Assembly: GCF_007896845.1 (NCBI RefSeq)
Contig: NZ_VOHS01000030.1
Location: forward strand, 1-64,000
Direction: 5' to 3'
Length of the DNA stretch: 64,000 bases
DNA from: Chitinophaga pinensis
GTDB taxonomy: Bacteria; Bacteroidota; Bacteroidia; Chitinophagales; Chitinophagaceae
The position numbers and the translations under genes are program-made. Below are positions 1 through 9,391 of the stretch, piece by piece. The notes under the pieces are model-generated. The model had not been told where the DNA came from, ran no database searches, and saw only the letters and a list, made by a program, of their open reading frames with translations. The stretch's first letter is position 1. The number at the start of each line of letters is the position of its first letter.

Positions 1-2087
1 TTTACAAGTGGCAATATCATCGCCAATTTCTTCTCATCTACAAACCTGTTTACCTGCAGCTCGTCATTGGCCACACAATCAGCAAGATGGCTCTCTACGG
101 TGCTCAATGCCAGTCCACGTTCTGCAGATATCTCCGCCAGTGATTTGCCGGCAAGATACAATTCCAGAGTACCTCTTCTGCTGCCGCCTGCCTCTCGTTT
201 TTTTCCGGCTTCTCTTTTGCTTTTCATCAGTGGCCGGCGTACGCAGTGAGCATAATCAGGTAATCCTTCATTGAATTTCAGATTCCATAGCTCGCGTCTG
301 CAAAAAGCTGTAATCTGTTCCACATGAAATGTTCCAGACCTGACAATTGCAGCACGTACTTTTTCACTTTCGCGATGCTCTTTACAAGATCCCTTTCTCT
401 TCTGATCGGCTGTATAAATCCTGTATATTTCGTTTGTAAAGTAAGCCACTGCTTTCCCTACACGCTCTTTCAACACACTTGTATTACCATTCTGTAAGAC
501 ATCTTTCAGCAATGGATCCAGTTGTGCCTGAATTTCAGTCCGACTTCATGCAGCTGTGCTCCCCTCTGTTGTAAACCACGGCTTAATGTGACAGCACTTT
601 CCATCCCGTTCATTTTCTTGTCTCTCAACCACGCGGCATGTTGTTGCAATTCCACCAGCATTTTTCTGCTCCGAATAACTTCAGCAGCTGTTCCGCCCAG
701 AAAACCAATTTCTCTCCATCCAGCAGGAGTTCCAGTTCATCTTCTTTATGGAAACCGGAAGAGAACTCCTGCACCTGCTGATCCGTGCGGATCGCTCCGG
801 ATGAATACGTGAATGTAAGACCAGTCCATCCAAAGATGTACAACGGCTCAAAGCCACATAGACCTGTCCGGGGGCAAATGCATTACCTGCGTCTATAATT
901 GCTTTTTCAAAGGTCAGCCCCTGACTTTTATGAATCGTAATGGCCCATGCCAGTCGGATAGGGTATTGTTTGAAGCTACCGAGTTCCTCCTCGTCTACCG
1001 TTTCTTCTGTCTTATTCCAGGAGTAACGGATATTCCTCCAGGTCTCCTTTTCCAGTACAATCGTATCTTCTCCACCTGCCAGTTTCACGACGACTTTGTC
1101 GTCGGGCAGAATATCTGTCACGGTGCCCAGTTTACCATTAAAATACCGGCGGGGCTCTGCCACATCATTCTTGATAAACATGACCTGTGCACCCAGTTTG
1201 ATACGCAGATCCATATCTGTAGGCAGCGCTTTATCACTAAAATCGCCGCTGATCTCTCCGGTAAACGTATGCATCTGTCCGGGCATAGCGGCCAGACGTG
1301 CATTATTGATCTCATCTGCCCGGCGGTTATGTGTAGTCAGTACGATATATTGTTCATCGTCCCCTGTAAAATGAGGCAGATAACGTTGATTCAGTATTTC
1401 CAGATCATCCCAGTCCAGTGTGCTGTTTCGCACGCCATTCAGCAGATTGATGAAAGTGGCCTCATTCTGACGATAGATTTTATTCAATTCGATGAATAAG
1501 GGGGCTGACTGGCGCATCACTCTTGCGTGAAAGAAAAATACGCTCTCATAGTAGTCTTTCAGGAACTGCCACTGATCATCCGGCATTACCGGCGGCAGCT
1601 GATAGAGGTCTCCGATATACAACACCTGCACACCTCCGAAAGGAAGCAGTGGTTGCCCCCGGAAATGACGGAGAATGGCATCGATAGCGTCCAGTGTATC
1701 TGCACGCACCATGCTGACCTCGTCTATAATAAGCAGCTCCATCTCACGCAGGAGCTCTTTTTTATCATGATTAAATCGGATGTTACGGAAAAGCGCATGT
1801 GTATCAGTCACCCCGTTGTTCACACCAAAAAGGTGTGCATTCGCGGGCACATAAGGACCAAATGGCAACTGGAAAAACGAGTGCATGGTTACACCTCCTG
1901 CATTAATCGCAGCAACGCCTGTAGGCGCTACTACTACAGTATTTTTCGCTGTATGCTCCCGAATGTATTTCAGGAAGGTTGTTTTGCCTGTTCCGGCTTT
2001 ACCGGTCAGAAATATGTGGCGGTTGGTATGATTGATAAAGTCTGCCGCCAGATGAAACATCGTATTTGTAGTATCCGGTTGTGGCAT
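1..2087 (-). pseudogene. PIF1-like helicase with C-terminal HTH, frame-disrupted and cut by the window edge
   Basis: The uninterrupted N-terminal part (about 430 residues from the ATG at 2087) is a superfamily 1 PIF1/RecD-like DNA helicase. It shows Walker A GKAGTGKT at residues 29-36, a Walker B LLIIDEVSM, and the late motifs around TIHKSQGLTF and YVALSRCTSL. After residue ~430 the reading frame is lost. Continuing the protein needs three single-base insertions, near 796, 661 and 531. These restore a run through HPEAIRTDQQVQEF, KMLVELQQHAAWLRDKK and FQAQLDPLLKDVL. They lead into a C-terminal helix-turn-helix (LELYLAGKSLAEISAERG, about 60-180), the usual tail of Bacteroidota members of this family. 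The gene is open at base 1, so the stop lies outside. It is 51 bp downstream of the SAM-hydrolase-like gene on the same strand. Either a pseudogene or a sequence with deletion errors; I favour errors. Confidence 0.8.
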
Positions 2088-2138
2088 CTGAAATTTGTAA
2101 GATTAAAAAAGCTAAGCGACAAAAATAAGCAAAATTCT

Positions 2139-3032
2139 CTATGGACGACTAATCACCACTGTCCATTCCGGACCACTTTTGACCTGATGACGTGTCGCAA
2201 AATCGCCCATATTCACTGCAAATGATACATTTAGCAGACTATTAAGGTATAAAAGCTCTTTACCTTCCGGAACAGCAGCAAAGGTGTTGGCAAGGGGCAT
2301 CGTACCGCTATAAACCTGTTCACTTCCTTTACTGATCACTACCTTCAGCAGATCACCCGGCCTGGCCTGCATCTTTGCAAAGGTCTGCTGATCGATATTT
2401 GTCCAGATATTACCATACTGTACATCCAGTACCGGAATATTACCCCGCAGTGTACCATCCACATAGACAGGCTGTTGAAAAGAGATGCTTACGACTGAGT
2501 CTGCCAGTTTAGGGCCTACCTGTTCAAACGAAATCTTACCGGCAGCTAATTTACCAGCGGTATAAGCATAGACGTCTCTGCCATGAAAGGTATAAGAAGC
2601 ACCTGAGTTTTTGCGACGGTTTACTGCTTCATCTATCTGCCTGATCCCGGCGATTCCCAGCTGTTTTGCTACCAGAGTAAGCGTGCCATTATCGGGCGTG
2701 ACAAAGAAATGCCCTGTTTTTGTCTTAAGTACGACAGAACGCCTGTCTGAACCTACGCCGGGATCCACCACGGAAACAAACACCGTTCCGGCCGGCCAGT
2801 AAGGAGCAGTCTGTTGCAAACGATAAGCAGCCTCCCAGATATTATAGGCCGGAATTTCATGTGTAAGATCGAACATTGGAATATCGGGTGACAGGCTGTA
2901 CACCACTCCTTTCATTTCAGCTACGGCTCCATCCTTTAGTCCGAAGTCCGTCTGAAAGACCAGTGCGTGCTTTTGTGCAAAGCAGGAGCAACAGATAATA
3001 ATCAAACAATGGAAAAGAAAAGTATGTTTCAT
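2139..3032 (-). CDS. SAM hydrolase (DUF62/chlorinase-fluorinase family) with a signal peptide
   Basis: The 297-residue protein carries the hallmarks of the S-adenosyl-methionine hydrolase (adenosine-forming) family, which splits SAM with an activated water. It has TDFGLKD at 28-34, VDPGVGSDRR at 89-98, PDNGTL at 113-118 and FHGRD at 149-153. The family's catalytic Asp-Arg-His set maps to D90, R97 and H150, with the usual seven-residue D-to-R spacing. Residues 1-19 form a signal peptide (hydrophobic IIICCSCFAQ). That is odd for an enzyme whose known substrate is cytosolic, so the true substrate or place of action is open. It is divergent from the copper-storage gene at 3155 and upstream of the helicase. 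Family assignment is firm; substrate is not. Confidence 0.85.
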   Translation of the reverse strand: MKHTFLFHCLIIICCSCFAQKHALVFQTDFGLKDGAVAEMKGVVYSLSPDIPMFDLTHEIPAYNIWEAAYRLQQTAPYWPAGTVFVSVVDPGVGSDRRSVVLKTKTGHFFVTPDNGTLTLVAKQLGIAGIRQIDEAVNRRKNSGASYTFHGRDVYAYTAGKLAAGKISFEQVGPKLADSVVSISFQQPVYVDGTLRGNIPVLDVQYGNIWTNIDQQTFAKMQARPGDLLKVVISKGSEQVYSGTMPLANTFAAVPEGKELLYLNSLLNVSFAVNMGDFATRHQVKSGPEWTVVISRP

Positions 3033-3154
3033 CAGCGCAAATTAGCAAATTCTGCCACAATATTGGCTGAGCATGCCTGCTCAGATTTGTATGGTATTTG
3101 AAGTGATTATAAAAGAATGCTTTAGATTCTTTTTACCACCAATAAATACACAAG

Positions 3155-3493
3155 ATGAAAAACGGTTATCACTTCTACAAAGACTGTATCGAGAGCTGCC
3201 TGCGTTGCGCGGCTATCTGTAATCACTGTGCGTCCTCCTGTACTGAGGAAAAAGACGTCACTATGATGGCCCGCTGTATTCAGCTGGATATGGAATGTGC
3301 CGCGGTTTGTTACACTACCGCACAATTAATGAGCCTTGGAAGCACAAATGCAGTACAAATTTGTTCAATTTGTGCCGATATTTGCGAAGCATGCGCCGCA
3401 GAATGCAGTCAGCACAGCAATAAACATTGTCAGGAATGTGCGGAAAGCTGTAAACAATGTGCGGAAGCCTGCAGAAAAATGCTCGTATCCTAA
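3155..3493 (+). CDS. Four-helix-bundle copper-binding (Csp/DUF326) protein
   Basis: This is a 112-residue protein with 19 cysteines, mostly spaced CxxC or CxxxC (C11, 15, 18, 22, 25, 29, 41, 48, 52, 70, 73, 77, 80, 84, 92, 95, 99, 102, 106). That is the pattern of the cytosolic copper-storage proteins, in which cysteines lining a four-helix bundle bind many Cu(I) ions. There is no signal peptide, which fits the cytosolic Csp3 type. The stop overlaps the start of the HD-domain gene (TAATG), so the two are translationally coupled. A second copper locus (CopA operon) lies 12 kb away, so copper stress is a plausible inducer, though no operator was recognised here. Confidence 0.85.
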   Translation: MKNGYHFYKDCIESCLRCAAICNHCASSCTEEKDVTMMARCIQLDMECAAVCYTTAQLMSLGSTNAVQICSICADICEACAAECSQHSNKHCQECAESCKQCAEACRKMLVS

Positions 3494-4044
3494 TGGACCA
3501 ACTTACACAAGTTAAAGACTTCGCCGGACAGGCACATGGTATTCAGCGACGGAAATTTGCTGACGAACCCTATATCAACCATCCCGTAAGAGTAATGGAA
3601 ATATGCAGAACATATACTTCAGATCTTCCGGTATTGTCAGCAGCACTGTTGCATGACGTACTGGAAGATACTGCTGTTACAAAGGATGAACTATCAGAGT
3701 GGCTTCACAAGACCATGTCAGCTCCGGATGCTGACCGTACGCTCAAACTCACCGTTGAACTGACGGATATTTATTCAAAGAAAAATTACCCGCACTGGAA
3801 CAGGCGCAAACGCAAACAAATGGAAGCAACACGTCTCAGCCAGATAAGTGCCGCGGGGCAGACTATAAAGTATGCTGATATTATTGATAATGCCAACGAT
3901 ATCGCCAGCGCAGACTCAGACTTTATCCCGACCTTTCTACATGAATGCCGTCAGCTGCTGAAAGTAATGGAAAAAGGAAATCCGGAAACCAGACAGCGCG
4001 CGGTGGATATTGTCAATAAATACCTTACCGCAGCTGGTAAATAG
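3493..4044 (+). CDS. HD-domain phosphohydrolase (RelA/SpoT hydrolase-like)
   Basis: This 183-residue protein has the HD signature of the (p)ppGpp hydrolase-like HD_4 group: YINHPVRV near the N-terminus, LLHDVLEDT (the HD metal pair), and KYADIIDNANDI further on. It lacks the synthetase, TGS and ACT domains of full RelA/SpoT, so it resembles a small alarmone hydrolase or a nucleotide pyrophosphohydrolase. The start is taken at the ATG at 3493, which overlaps the stop of the copper-storage gene; reading upstream from there only re-reads the Csp tail in another frame. Substrate cannot be told from sequence. Confidence 0.75.
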   Translation: MDQLTQVKDFAGQAHGIQRRKFADEPYINHPVRVMEICRTYTSDLPVLSAALLHDVLEDTAVTKDELSEWLHKTMSAPDADRTLKLTVELTDIYSKKNYPHWNRRKRKQMEATRLSQISAAGQTIKYADIIDNANDIASADSDFIPTFLHECRQLLKVMEKGNPETRQRAVDIVNKYLTAAGK

Positions 4045-4065
4045 TAATTGCTGGTACCCATTATC

Positions 4066-5286
4066 CTACTCATATCGCAAAGCCTCTATCGGATCAAGCC
4101 GGGAGGCTTTCTGGGCTGGATAGTACCCAAAAAAGACACCTGTCAGCGCACATACCATGAAGGAAAGTATAATCGAAGACTCTGACACGAGTGTTGGCCA
4201 GTGTAAGAAATAGGTGATCAACCACGCTGAAGTAATGCCCAGTACGACACCTATCAAACCACCGGTGATACTGATCATGATTGCCTCAATCAGGAACTGC
4301 ATGAGTATATCGATCCCTCTCGCTCCGATAGACATACGCAACCCGATTTCCCGGGTACGCTCCGTTACAGATACATACATGATATTCATAATACCGATCC
4401 CACCAATGACCAGAGAGATGCCTGCAATGGCAGTCAGCAGGATGGTCAGGAGATTACTGGTAGAACTCAGTGTATTGATTAATTCAGCCATGGTCCTCAC
4501 CTGAAAGTCATTTTCATCAGCATCTCTCAAACGATGAGATTTCCGCAAAATGGTCTCTATTTCCTTTGTCGCGGCATCTGTAGCGGCCTCACTTATTGCG
4601 GAGACGTAAAGCGTCCTGAAATAGATCGTCGCCAGAATACGTTTCTGCACCGTGGTGTAAGGAGCCAGGATCACATCATCCTGATCCTGCCCAAATGAAC
4701 TCTGTCCCTTGGCGGCCAATATACCGATCACCTGAAAGGGGATGTTATTGAAGCGAATAATCTTACCGACAGGATTTTCTCCATTGGGAAACAGATTGCT
4801 GACGACGGTCTGTCCCAGCAGACACACCTTCGCTGAGGCCCGCACATCTTCATCCGTAAATGGCACTCCATCCTGCAAACTCCACTTCCTGATATCCAGA
4901 TATCCGGGCGCCACTCCCTGTATACTGGTGGGCCAGTTAAAAGCACCGTTGATGGATTGTCCGCTGGAGTTGGCAGCAGGAGAAATCGCACTGATATTAA
5001 GCGCTTGTTTCTGAATTGCTTTTACATCTTCTATGGTCAGTGTCTGTACACTCGCCCCTTCGAGCCTGGCGCCTCCGGTTACATTACTGGCCGGCAGAAT
5101 GGTGATCATATTTGAGCCCATACTGGATAACTGGGACTGTATACTTTCCTTTGAGCCTTGTCCGATAGCCACCATTGCAATTACCGCTGCCACACCGATA
5201 ATAATACCCAGCATGGTCAGAAACGCCCTCAGCTTATTCCTCTGCAGGGCCTTTAAGGCAATCCGTATCAGGTTTAGAATATTCAT
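4066..5286 (-). CDS. MacB/FtsX-type ABC transporter permease
   Basis: This 406-residue inner-membrane permease has the MacB topology: one N-terminal membrane helix (LRAFLTMLGIIIGVAAVIAM), a periplasmic MacB_PCD domain of about 220 residues, and three C-terminal helices forming the FtsX domain (GGIGIMNIMYVSVTERTREIG, then the GYYPAQKASRLDPIEALRYE ending). The ATG at 5286 lies two bases after the stop of the ATPase gene. An upstream TTG at 5292 is in frame but less likely. Together with the adaptor and TolC-like genes it forms a tripartite efflux pump, probably for macrolides, peptides or lipids; the substrate is unknown. Confidence 0.9.
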   Translation of the reverse strand: MNILNLIRIALKALQRNKLRAFLTMLGIIIGVAAVIAMVAIGQGSKESIQSQLSSMGSNMITILPASNVTGGARLEGASVQTLTIEDVKAIQKQALNISAISPAANSSGQSINGAFNWPTSIQGVAPGYLDIRKWSLQDGVPFTDEDVRASAKVCLLGQTVVSNLFPNGENPVGKIIRFNNIPFQVIGILAAKGQSSFGQDQDDVILAPYTTVQKRILATIYFRTLYVSAISEAATDAATKEIETILRKSHRLRDADENDFQVRTMAELINTLSSTSNLLTILLTAIAGISLVIGGIGIMNIMYVSVTERTREIGLRMSIGARGIDILMQFLIEAIMISITGGLIGVVLGITSAWLITYFLHWPTLVSESSIILSFMVCALTGVFFGYYPAQKASRLDPIEALRYE

Positions 5287-5288
5287 AA

Positions 5289-6038
5289 TCAATAATCATC
5301 CGCTGGTGGCAATGACGCCAGCGCTTCTTTTGCAGAACGCACATTTTCGTTGACAGTATCTTTTACTACTTTGCCATCACGCAACATCACGGTCCGGCTG
5401 CTAAAAGCTGCTATATCCGGTTCATGCGTCACAAACACGATCGTCTTCCCCTGTTCCTTATTCAACTCCTGCATCAATGCCATAATCTCGTAAGAAGTAC
5501 GGGTATCAAGGTTACCAGTCGCCTCATCAGCCAGTATCATCACGGGTTCATTCACCAGCGCACGCGCAATAGCGACACGTTGTTGCTGTCCACCTGACAA
5601 CTGGTTAGGCGTATGTCCGAGGCGTTCTCCCAACTTTACAGCTTCCAGCGAGTGTATAGCTTTTTGCCGGCGTTGTTCATGACTGATCTCCATATTATAC
5701 AGCAATGGCAGTTCTACATTTTCCAGTGCGGAAGTACGGGGCAGCAGGTTATATGCCTGGAAGACAAATCCGATCTTTCTATTCCTTAATCTTGCCAGTT
5801 CGTTCCTTGATAGTTGACCGATATTCACACCGTCCAGTAAATAATTTCCTTCAGTTGGTTTATCCAGACAACCCAATATATTCAGCAGGGTAGTTTTACC
5901 CGAACCGCTGCTTCCCATGATGGTAACAAACTCTCCTGCAAAAACATCAAACGACACGCCTTTAAGCGCACGAACGACCTCTGTTCCCATCCGGAACTCC
6001 CGTTTGATATGCTGTATTTCCAGTATCTTTTTGTTCAT
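5289..6038 (-). CDS. MacB/LolD-type ABC transporter ATP-binding protein
   Basis: This 249-residue nucleotide-binding subunit has Walker A (MGSSGSGKTTLLN), Q-loop (FVFQAYNLLP), signature LSGGQQQRVAIARAL, Walker B (MILADEATGNLD) and the H-loop (VFVTHEPD). The start is set at the ATG at 6038 (MNKKILEIQ). The open frame extends further upstream, but that part lies inside the adaptor gene. In the repaired adaptor frame the upstream stop overlaps this ATG as ATGA, giving translational coupling. The gene drives the permease encoded immediately downstream. Confidence 0.9.
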   Translation of the reverse strand: MNKKILEIQHIKREFRMGTEVVRALKGVSFDVFAGEFVTIMGSSGSGKTTLLNILGCLDKPTEGNYLLDGVNIGQLSRNELARLRNRKIGFVFQAYNLLPRTSALENVELPLLYNMEISHEQRRQKAIHSLEAVKLGERLGHTPNQLSGGQQQRVAIARALVNEPVMILADEATGNLDTRTSYEIMALMQELNKEQGKTIVFVTHEPDIAAFSSRTVMLRDGKVVKDTVNENVRSAKEALASLPPADDY

Positions 6039-7293
6039 CGTCTTCTTCTTTGAGGCATGAAAGGACTGGCTTGTCCGCCACTTCCCGCTGTGCCTTTTTA
6101 CCACTCAGTTCCTGCATACCTGTGATGACATCTTCATCGGGCGACAAACCAGAGATAACCTCTGCGCGGGTATTATCATTCAATCCGATAACTACTTTTT
6201 TCTGTAAAAGTGTATCTCCCTGTCTTACCCATACATAGTTAGACGCCGCTTCTGTTTTGTTCTCCATGCCCGGCATATTTCTCCTGACGGTATCCCTGTT
6301 GCCGCCTGTTACCGGTGTTGCACTTTTTCTGCGTTCGCTTGCTGCCGGGGCAACAGTGATCACTTTAAAGTTTCCCGACAACGCAGAATCCGGTTTAAAC
6401 ATCAATGCTTTAGATGGAATCAGCATTACATTGTCTTTTTCAGATGTATAGATCGTCACAGTTGCTGTCATACCGGGCTTTAGTTTCATGCTTTCATTAG
6501 ACGCACTGATCATGGTCGTATAAGTCACCACATTGGCCGATACGGAGGGACGTAAACGGATCTCCTGCACCTTTCCGGCAAATTCCTCATCGAGGTAAGC
6601 ATCTACCGTAAAAGATACGCGCTGGCTATCCCGTACATTACCGATATCCGCTTCATCCACACTGGCCTGCACCTGCATTTTGGTGATGTCTTTTGCCAAT
6701 ACGAATAAGGTAGGCGTATTAAAGCTCGCGGCAACCGTCTGACCGACACTCACACTTCTGTTCAGCACAACACCGTCTATAGGAGAATAGATCTCTGTAA
6801 AAAACAGATTTCTCTCCGCCGTTCTCAGCGAGGCGGCGGCACTCTCTACACTTGCCTGAGCTGCCTTATTCAGATAGGTTGCGTTATCATAATCAGCCCT
6901 GCTGATGGCACCGACTTTATACAGCTGGTCCTGTCTTTTGTATTGTGCCTGCTGGTATATCAGCTGACTTTGCGCATTGGCCAGCGCCCCTCTATTACGG
7001 TCTACTTCTGCCTGCAGCAATACCTTGTCCAGTTCTGCCAGCAGCTGCCCTTTCTTCACCGGCTGATTAAAGTCCGTATAGATATATTTGATGATACCGG
7101 ATACCTGAGTACCCACGGCAACTGTATCTACCGGTTGCACGGTACCTGTAGCAGTCACACTGGTCGATATATGACCATATCTCGGTTTTTGCGTACTGAT
7201 CACCACCTGATTTTCCTTTTTGCGGAAAAAGAAGTACCAGACGGCAAACACTGCCAGTAGTACTATTATTGTAATGACGATCTTTCTCTTCAT
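5962..7293 (-). CDS. MacA-like periplasmic adaptor (RND/HlyD family), probable 3'-end frameshift
   Basis: This is a membrane-fusion protein with an N-terminal anchor (IVITIIVLLAVFAVWYFFF), a barrel-sandwich hybrid half (ATGTVQPVDTVAVGTQVSG), a coiled-coil hairpin (about 85-170), the second lipoyl half (IYSPIDGVVLNRSVSVGQ), and beta-barrel and membrane-proximal domains. It links the ABC pump to the TolC-like channel. As it stands the frame runs 74 bases past the ATPase start and ends in an unrelated tail. One added base near 6068 instead gives the ending SPFMPQRRRR with a TGA that overlaps the ATPase ATG. I take that as the original end, about 6035, so the last ~35 residues shown by the present frame are probably artefactual. 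Confidence 0.88.
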   Translation of the reverse strand: MKRKIVITIIVLLAVFAVWYFFFRKKENQVVISTQKPRYGHISTSVTATGTVQPVDTVAVGTQVSGIIKYIYTDFNQPVKKGQLLAELDKVLLQAEVDRNRGALANAQSQLIYQQAQYKRQDQLYKVGAISRADYDNATYLNKAAQASVESAAASLRTAERNLFFTEIYSPIDGVVLNRSVSVGQTVAASFNTPTLFVLAKDITKMQVQASVDEADIGNVRDSQRVSFTVDAYLDEEFAGKVQEIRLRPSVSANVVTYTTMISASNESMKLKPGMTATVTIYTSEKDNVMLIPSKALMFKPDSALSGNFKVITVAPAASERRKSATPVTGGNRDTVRRNMPGMENKTEAASNYVWVRQGDTLLQKKVVIGLNDNTRAEVISGLSPDEDVITGMQELSGKKAQREVADKPVLSCLKEEDDEQKDTGNTAYQTGVPDGNRGRSCA

Positions 7294-7309
7294 TCCTTGT
7301 TATTTTATA

Positions 7310-8659
7310 CTATAAATGGACAGGTACGCCCCTGTAGAAATCATATATCCTGATATACAGTGCTGCTGCATATTTAGCCTGAATGTATGATTGCATGGAC
7401 TGGACATAGAGATTTTTTTGCTGTAACACTTCCACTGTATTTGCCGCACCAATTTTCAGTTGTTCATTGGCAATGCGATAAGCTTCCTGGGTATAGCGCA
7501 ACTGTTCAACTGCTGCATCATACTGCCCCTGCGCATTCTGCACATTGATATATGCGCGCTCTACTTCCTGTGACAGATTGGTACGTGTATTCTGCAAGGT
7601 CAGTTCCGCCTGTCCTACCCCTATCTTTGCTTTCTCTTCATTTACTCTGTTTGCCCGGCGGCTGAAAATTGGCACTGATAAGGTCAGCCCCACCTGCTGA
7701 TAAAAATTGTTATCCAGCTGGCGTAGAGAAGAGTAGTTATCATTATGCGCATAACTGGTTCCTACACCCGCACCGGCGGTCAATGCCGGCAGATATCCTG
7801 CCCGGGCTTTTCTGACATCCAATGTGGCTACCTGCACTCCCAGTTCGCTGCTTTTCACTTCAGGGCGCGTAGCCAGTGCCGTATTCTGTGCATCCAACAG
7901 TGGTGTCAATAATGCATTTCCCATCAGCGTATCCGGCTCCACGATCTCAAAGGGAGTAACCGTGGGCAATTGCAATAATTGTTTCAGGACCAGTAAATTT
8001 AACCTGTGCGTATTCTCAGCTGTGACAAGTGTATATTTATCATTGGCCAGTTGCGCCTGTAATTGTACAAGATCCTTTAGTGCGACAGCACCAACATCAT
8101 AAAACTGTTGCTGTTGCTGCACCTGTGCGGAAGATGTAGCTACTACATCTCTGACGTATACAATATTCTCTTTAGCCAGCAGAATATTGAGATATGCCTG
8201 TGTAATCTGCAGTGTAATATCATTTTCAACCGTCGCCTGATCCAGTCCGGCAATCTTCACCAGCAGATCTTTCTGCTGGATATCAGTCTTCAGGTATCCT
8301 CCATTATACAATGTCACCGAAGAATTCAGCGAACTACTACCGGAAAACCGCACACCTGATTTCAAATCACCGGTGGCCGGATCAACGGTTTTACTCTGTA
8401 TTAATGAAGGGGAAGCGCTGGCAGAAAGATTGGGCAATACAGCGGCTTTGGATAGCTCCAGATCCTGCTGACTGCTGAGGCGATTCAGCCGGTAACTGTT
8501 TAGTGTAATATTATTGGCCTTTGCGTAGTTCAGACAAGCCTGCAAGTCCCATTTCTCAGGCAGCTGCACCTGCAAATTGGAGGTATCCTGTGCATATGTA
8601 GGAACTATTCTGAAAATCAATATCCAAAAGAGGAACCGATGTATATAATTGCTGAACAT
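7310..8659 (-). CDS. TolC-family outer membrane efflux protein
   Basis: This 449-residue outer membrane factor has a signal peptide (1-23, ending PTYAQ) and two repeats of the long alpha-hairpin typical of TolC. Examples are WDLQACLNYAKANNITL at the start of repeat 1 and LTLSVPIFSRRANRVNEEKAK introducing repeat 2. It is the first gene of a four-gene operon followed after 16 bp by the MacA-like adaptor, then the ATPase and the permease. It would form the outer-membrane duct of the pump. No recognisable regulator sits next to it, and the 280 bp upstream gave no clear promoter match. Confidence 0.9.
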   Translation of the reverse strand: MFSNYIHRFLFWILIFRIVPTYAQDTSNLQVQLPEKWDLQACLNYAKANNITLNSYRLNRLSSQQDLELSKAAVLPNLSASASPSLIQSKTVDPATGDLKSGVRFSGSSSLNSSVTLYNGGYLKTDIQQKDLLVKIAGLDQATVENDITLQITQAYLNILLAKENIVYVRDVVATSSAQVQQQQQFYDVGAVALKDLVQLQAQLANDKYTLVTAENTHRLNLLVLKQLLQLPTVTPFEIVEPDTLMGNALLTPLLDAQNTALATRPEVKSSELGVQVATLDVRKARAGYLPALTAGAGVGTSYAHNDNYSSLRQLDNNFYQQVGLTLSVPIFSRRANRVNEEKAKIGVGQAELTLQNTRTNLSQEVERAYINVQNAQGQYDAAVEQLRYTQEAYRIANEQLKIGAANTVEVLQQKNLYVQSMQSYIQAKYAAALYIRIYDFYRGVPVHL

Positions 8660-8940
8660 ATACTTGCATTTCCGGTAGTCCGGTCTCAGATAAAGCCTAA
8701 AAAACGTGCCATAGCGGGCATAAGCGGCTTAAAGATCGCTTAAAATCCATGAGCGTCCGGTTATACCCTATACATGGCATATAACAGCAGAATACCAGAA
8801 ATAGTTGATGACGGACTAACAAACGACGTAGCTATACGTTGTGTAAACCTCCCCGAAGGAACCTACATATTGAGGAAAACAAGCATCGGTCATCTGCGTG
8901 GCTATCCACACCGGTTAACAAAAAAATTATCTCACTTATA

Positions 8941-9378
8941 TCATGTATCCTGCAATACCTCCCGTACGATCTTCTCCGGCGCTACAAGCGGCAGAACGAT
9001 TGCTCCCATCAGATCATTACGTCCTCTTTCACATAACAATCCCCTTGTACTATTATAGGCAATGCCTATCAGATAGTTCTCCATCTCTGCAGTCAGTGCC
9101 ACCGGCTTCCTGCCTGCTTTAACATTAGCTGTTCCCGTTTCTGTAAGGAACTCCGTCAGCGTCTCAATATAACCCACCGGGATCATTTGGGTGCCTTTAC
9201 CGGTTCTGATATATCCTTCCGCTTTTATCACTACAGCGACTTTCTTACTGGCAGCGCTGACTCTTATTATGGCGGCAACCCTCAGTTCACCGCTATAATC
9301 TTCTTTTTCCTCTACGGGATTGTATGCTTTATAAGTAATGATCGAAAGAGATTCCAATGTAATGCTGAATACAGACAT
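8941..9378 (-). CDS. Third gene of the toxin-antitoxin module, possible SecB-like chaperone
   Basis: This 145-residue protein has no signal peptide, and I do not recognise its family with certainty. It starts 13 bp after the antitoxin stop and is clearly in the same operon. Alternating strands (GELRVAAIIRVSAASKKVAVVIKAEGY as successive beta segments), a proline/glycine turn, then NSTRGLLCERG and IVLPLVAPEKIV at the end recall the SecB-like fold. That fold is a four-stranded sheet followed by a long helix that finishes near an LPxxxP motif. SecB-like chaperones form the third part of toxin-antitoxin-chaperone systems of the mycobacterial Rv1955-1957 type. This reading is inference; a simple accessory or regulator is possible. 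Confidence 0.6.
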   Translation of the reverse strand: MSVFSITLESLSIITYKAYNPVEEKEDYSGELRVAAIIRVSAASKKVAVVIKAEGYIRTGKGTQMIPVGYIETLTEFLTETGTANVKAGRKPVALTAEMENYLIGIAYNSTRGLLCERGRNDLMGAIVLPLVAPEKIVREVLQDT

Positions 9379-9391
9379 AAGTTGACAGATA

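Noticed and set aside
930..1499. Plus-strand frame of 189 codons inside the helicase.
   Set aside because: It lies wholly antisense to the helicase ATPase core, whose motifs are clear; no coding character of its own.
8774..9058. Plus-strand frame upstream of the TolC operon and over the third toxin-antitoxin gene.
   Set aside because: Half of it is antisense to the minus-strand gene, and its composition is not protein-like.
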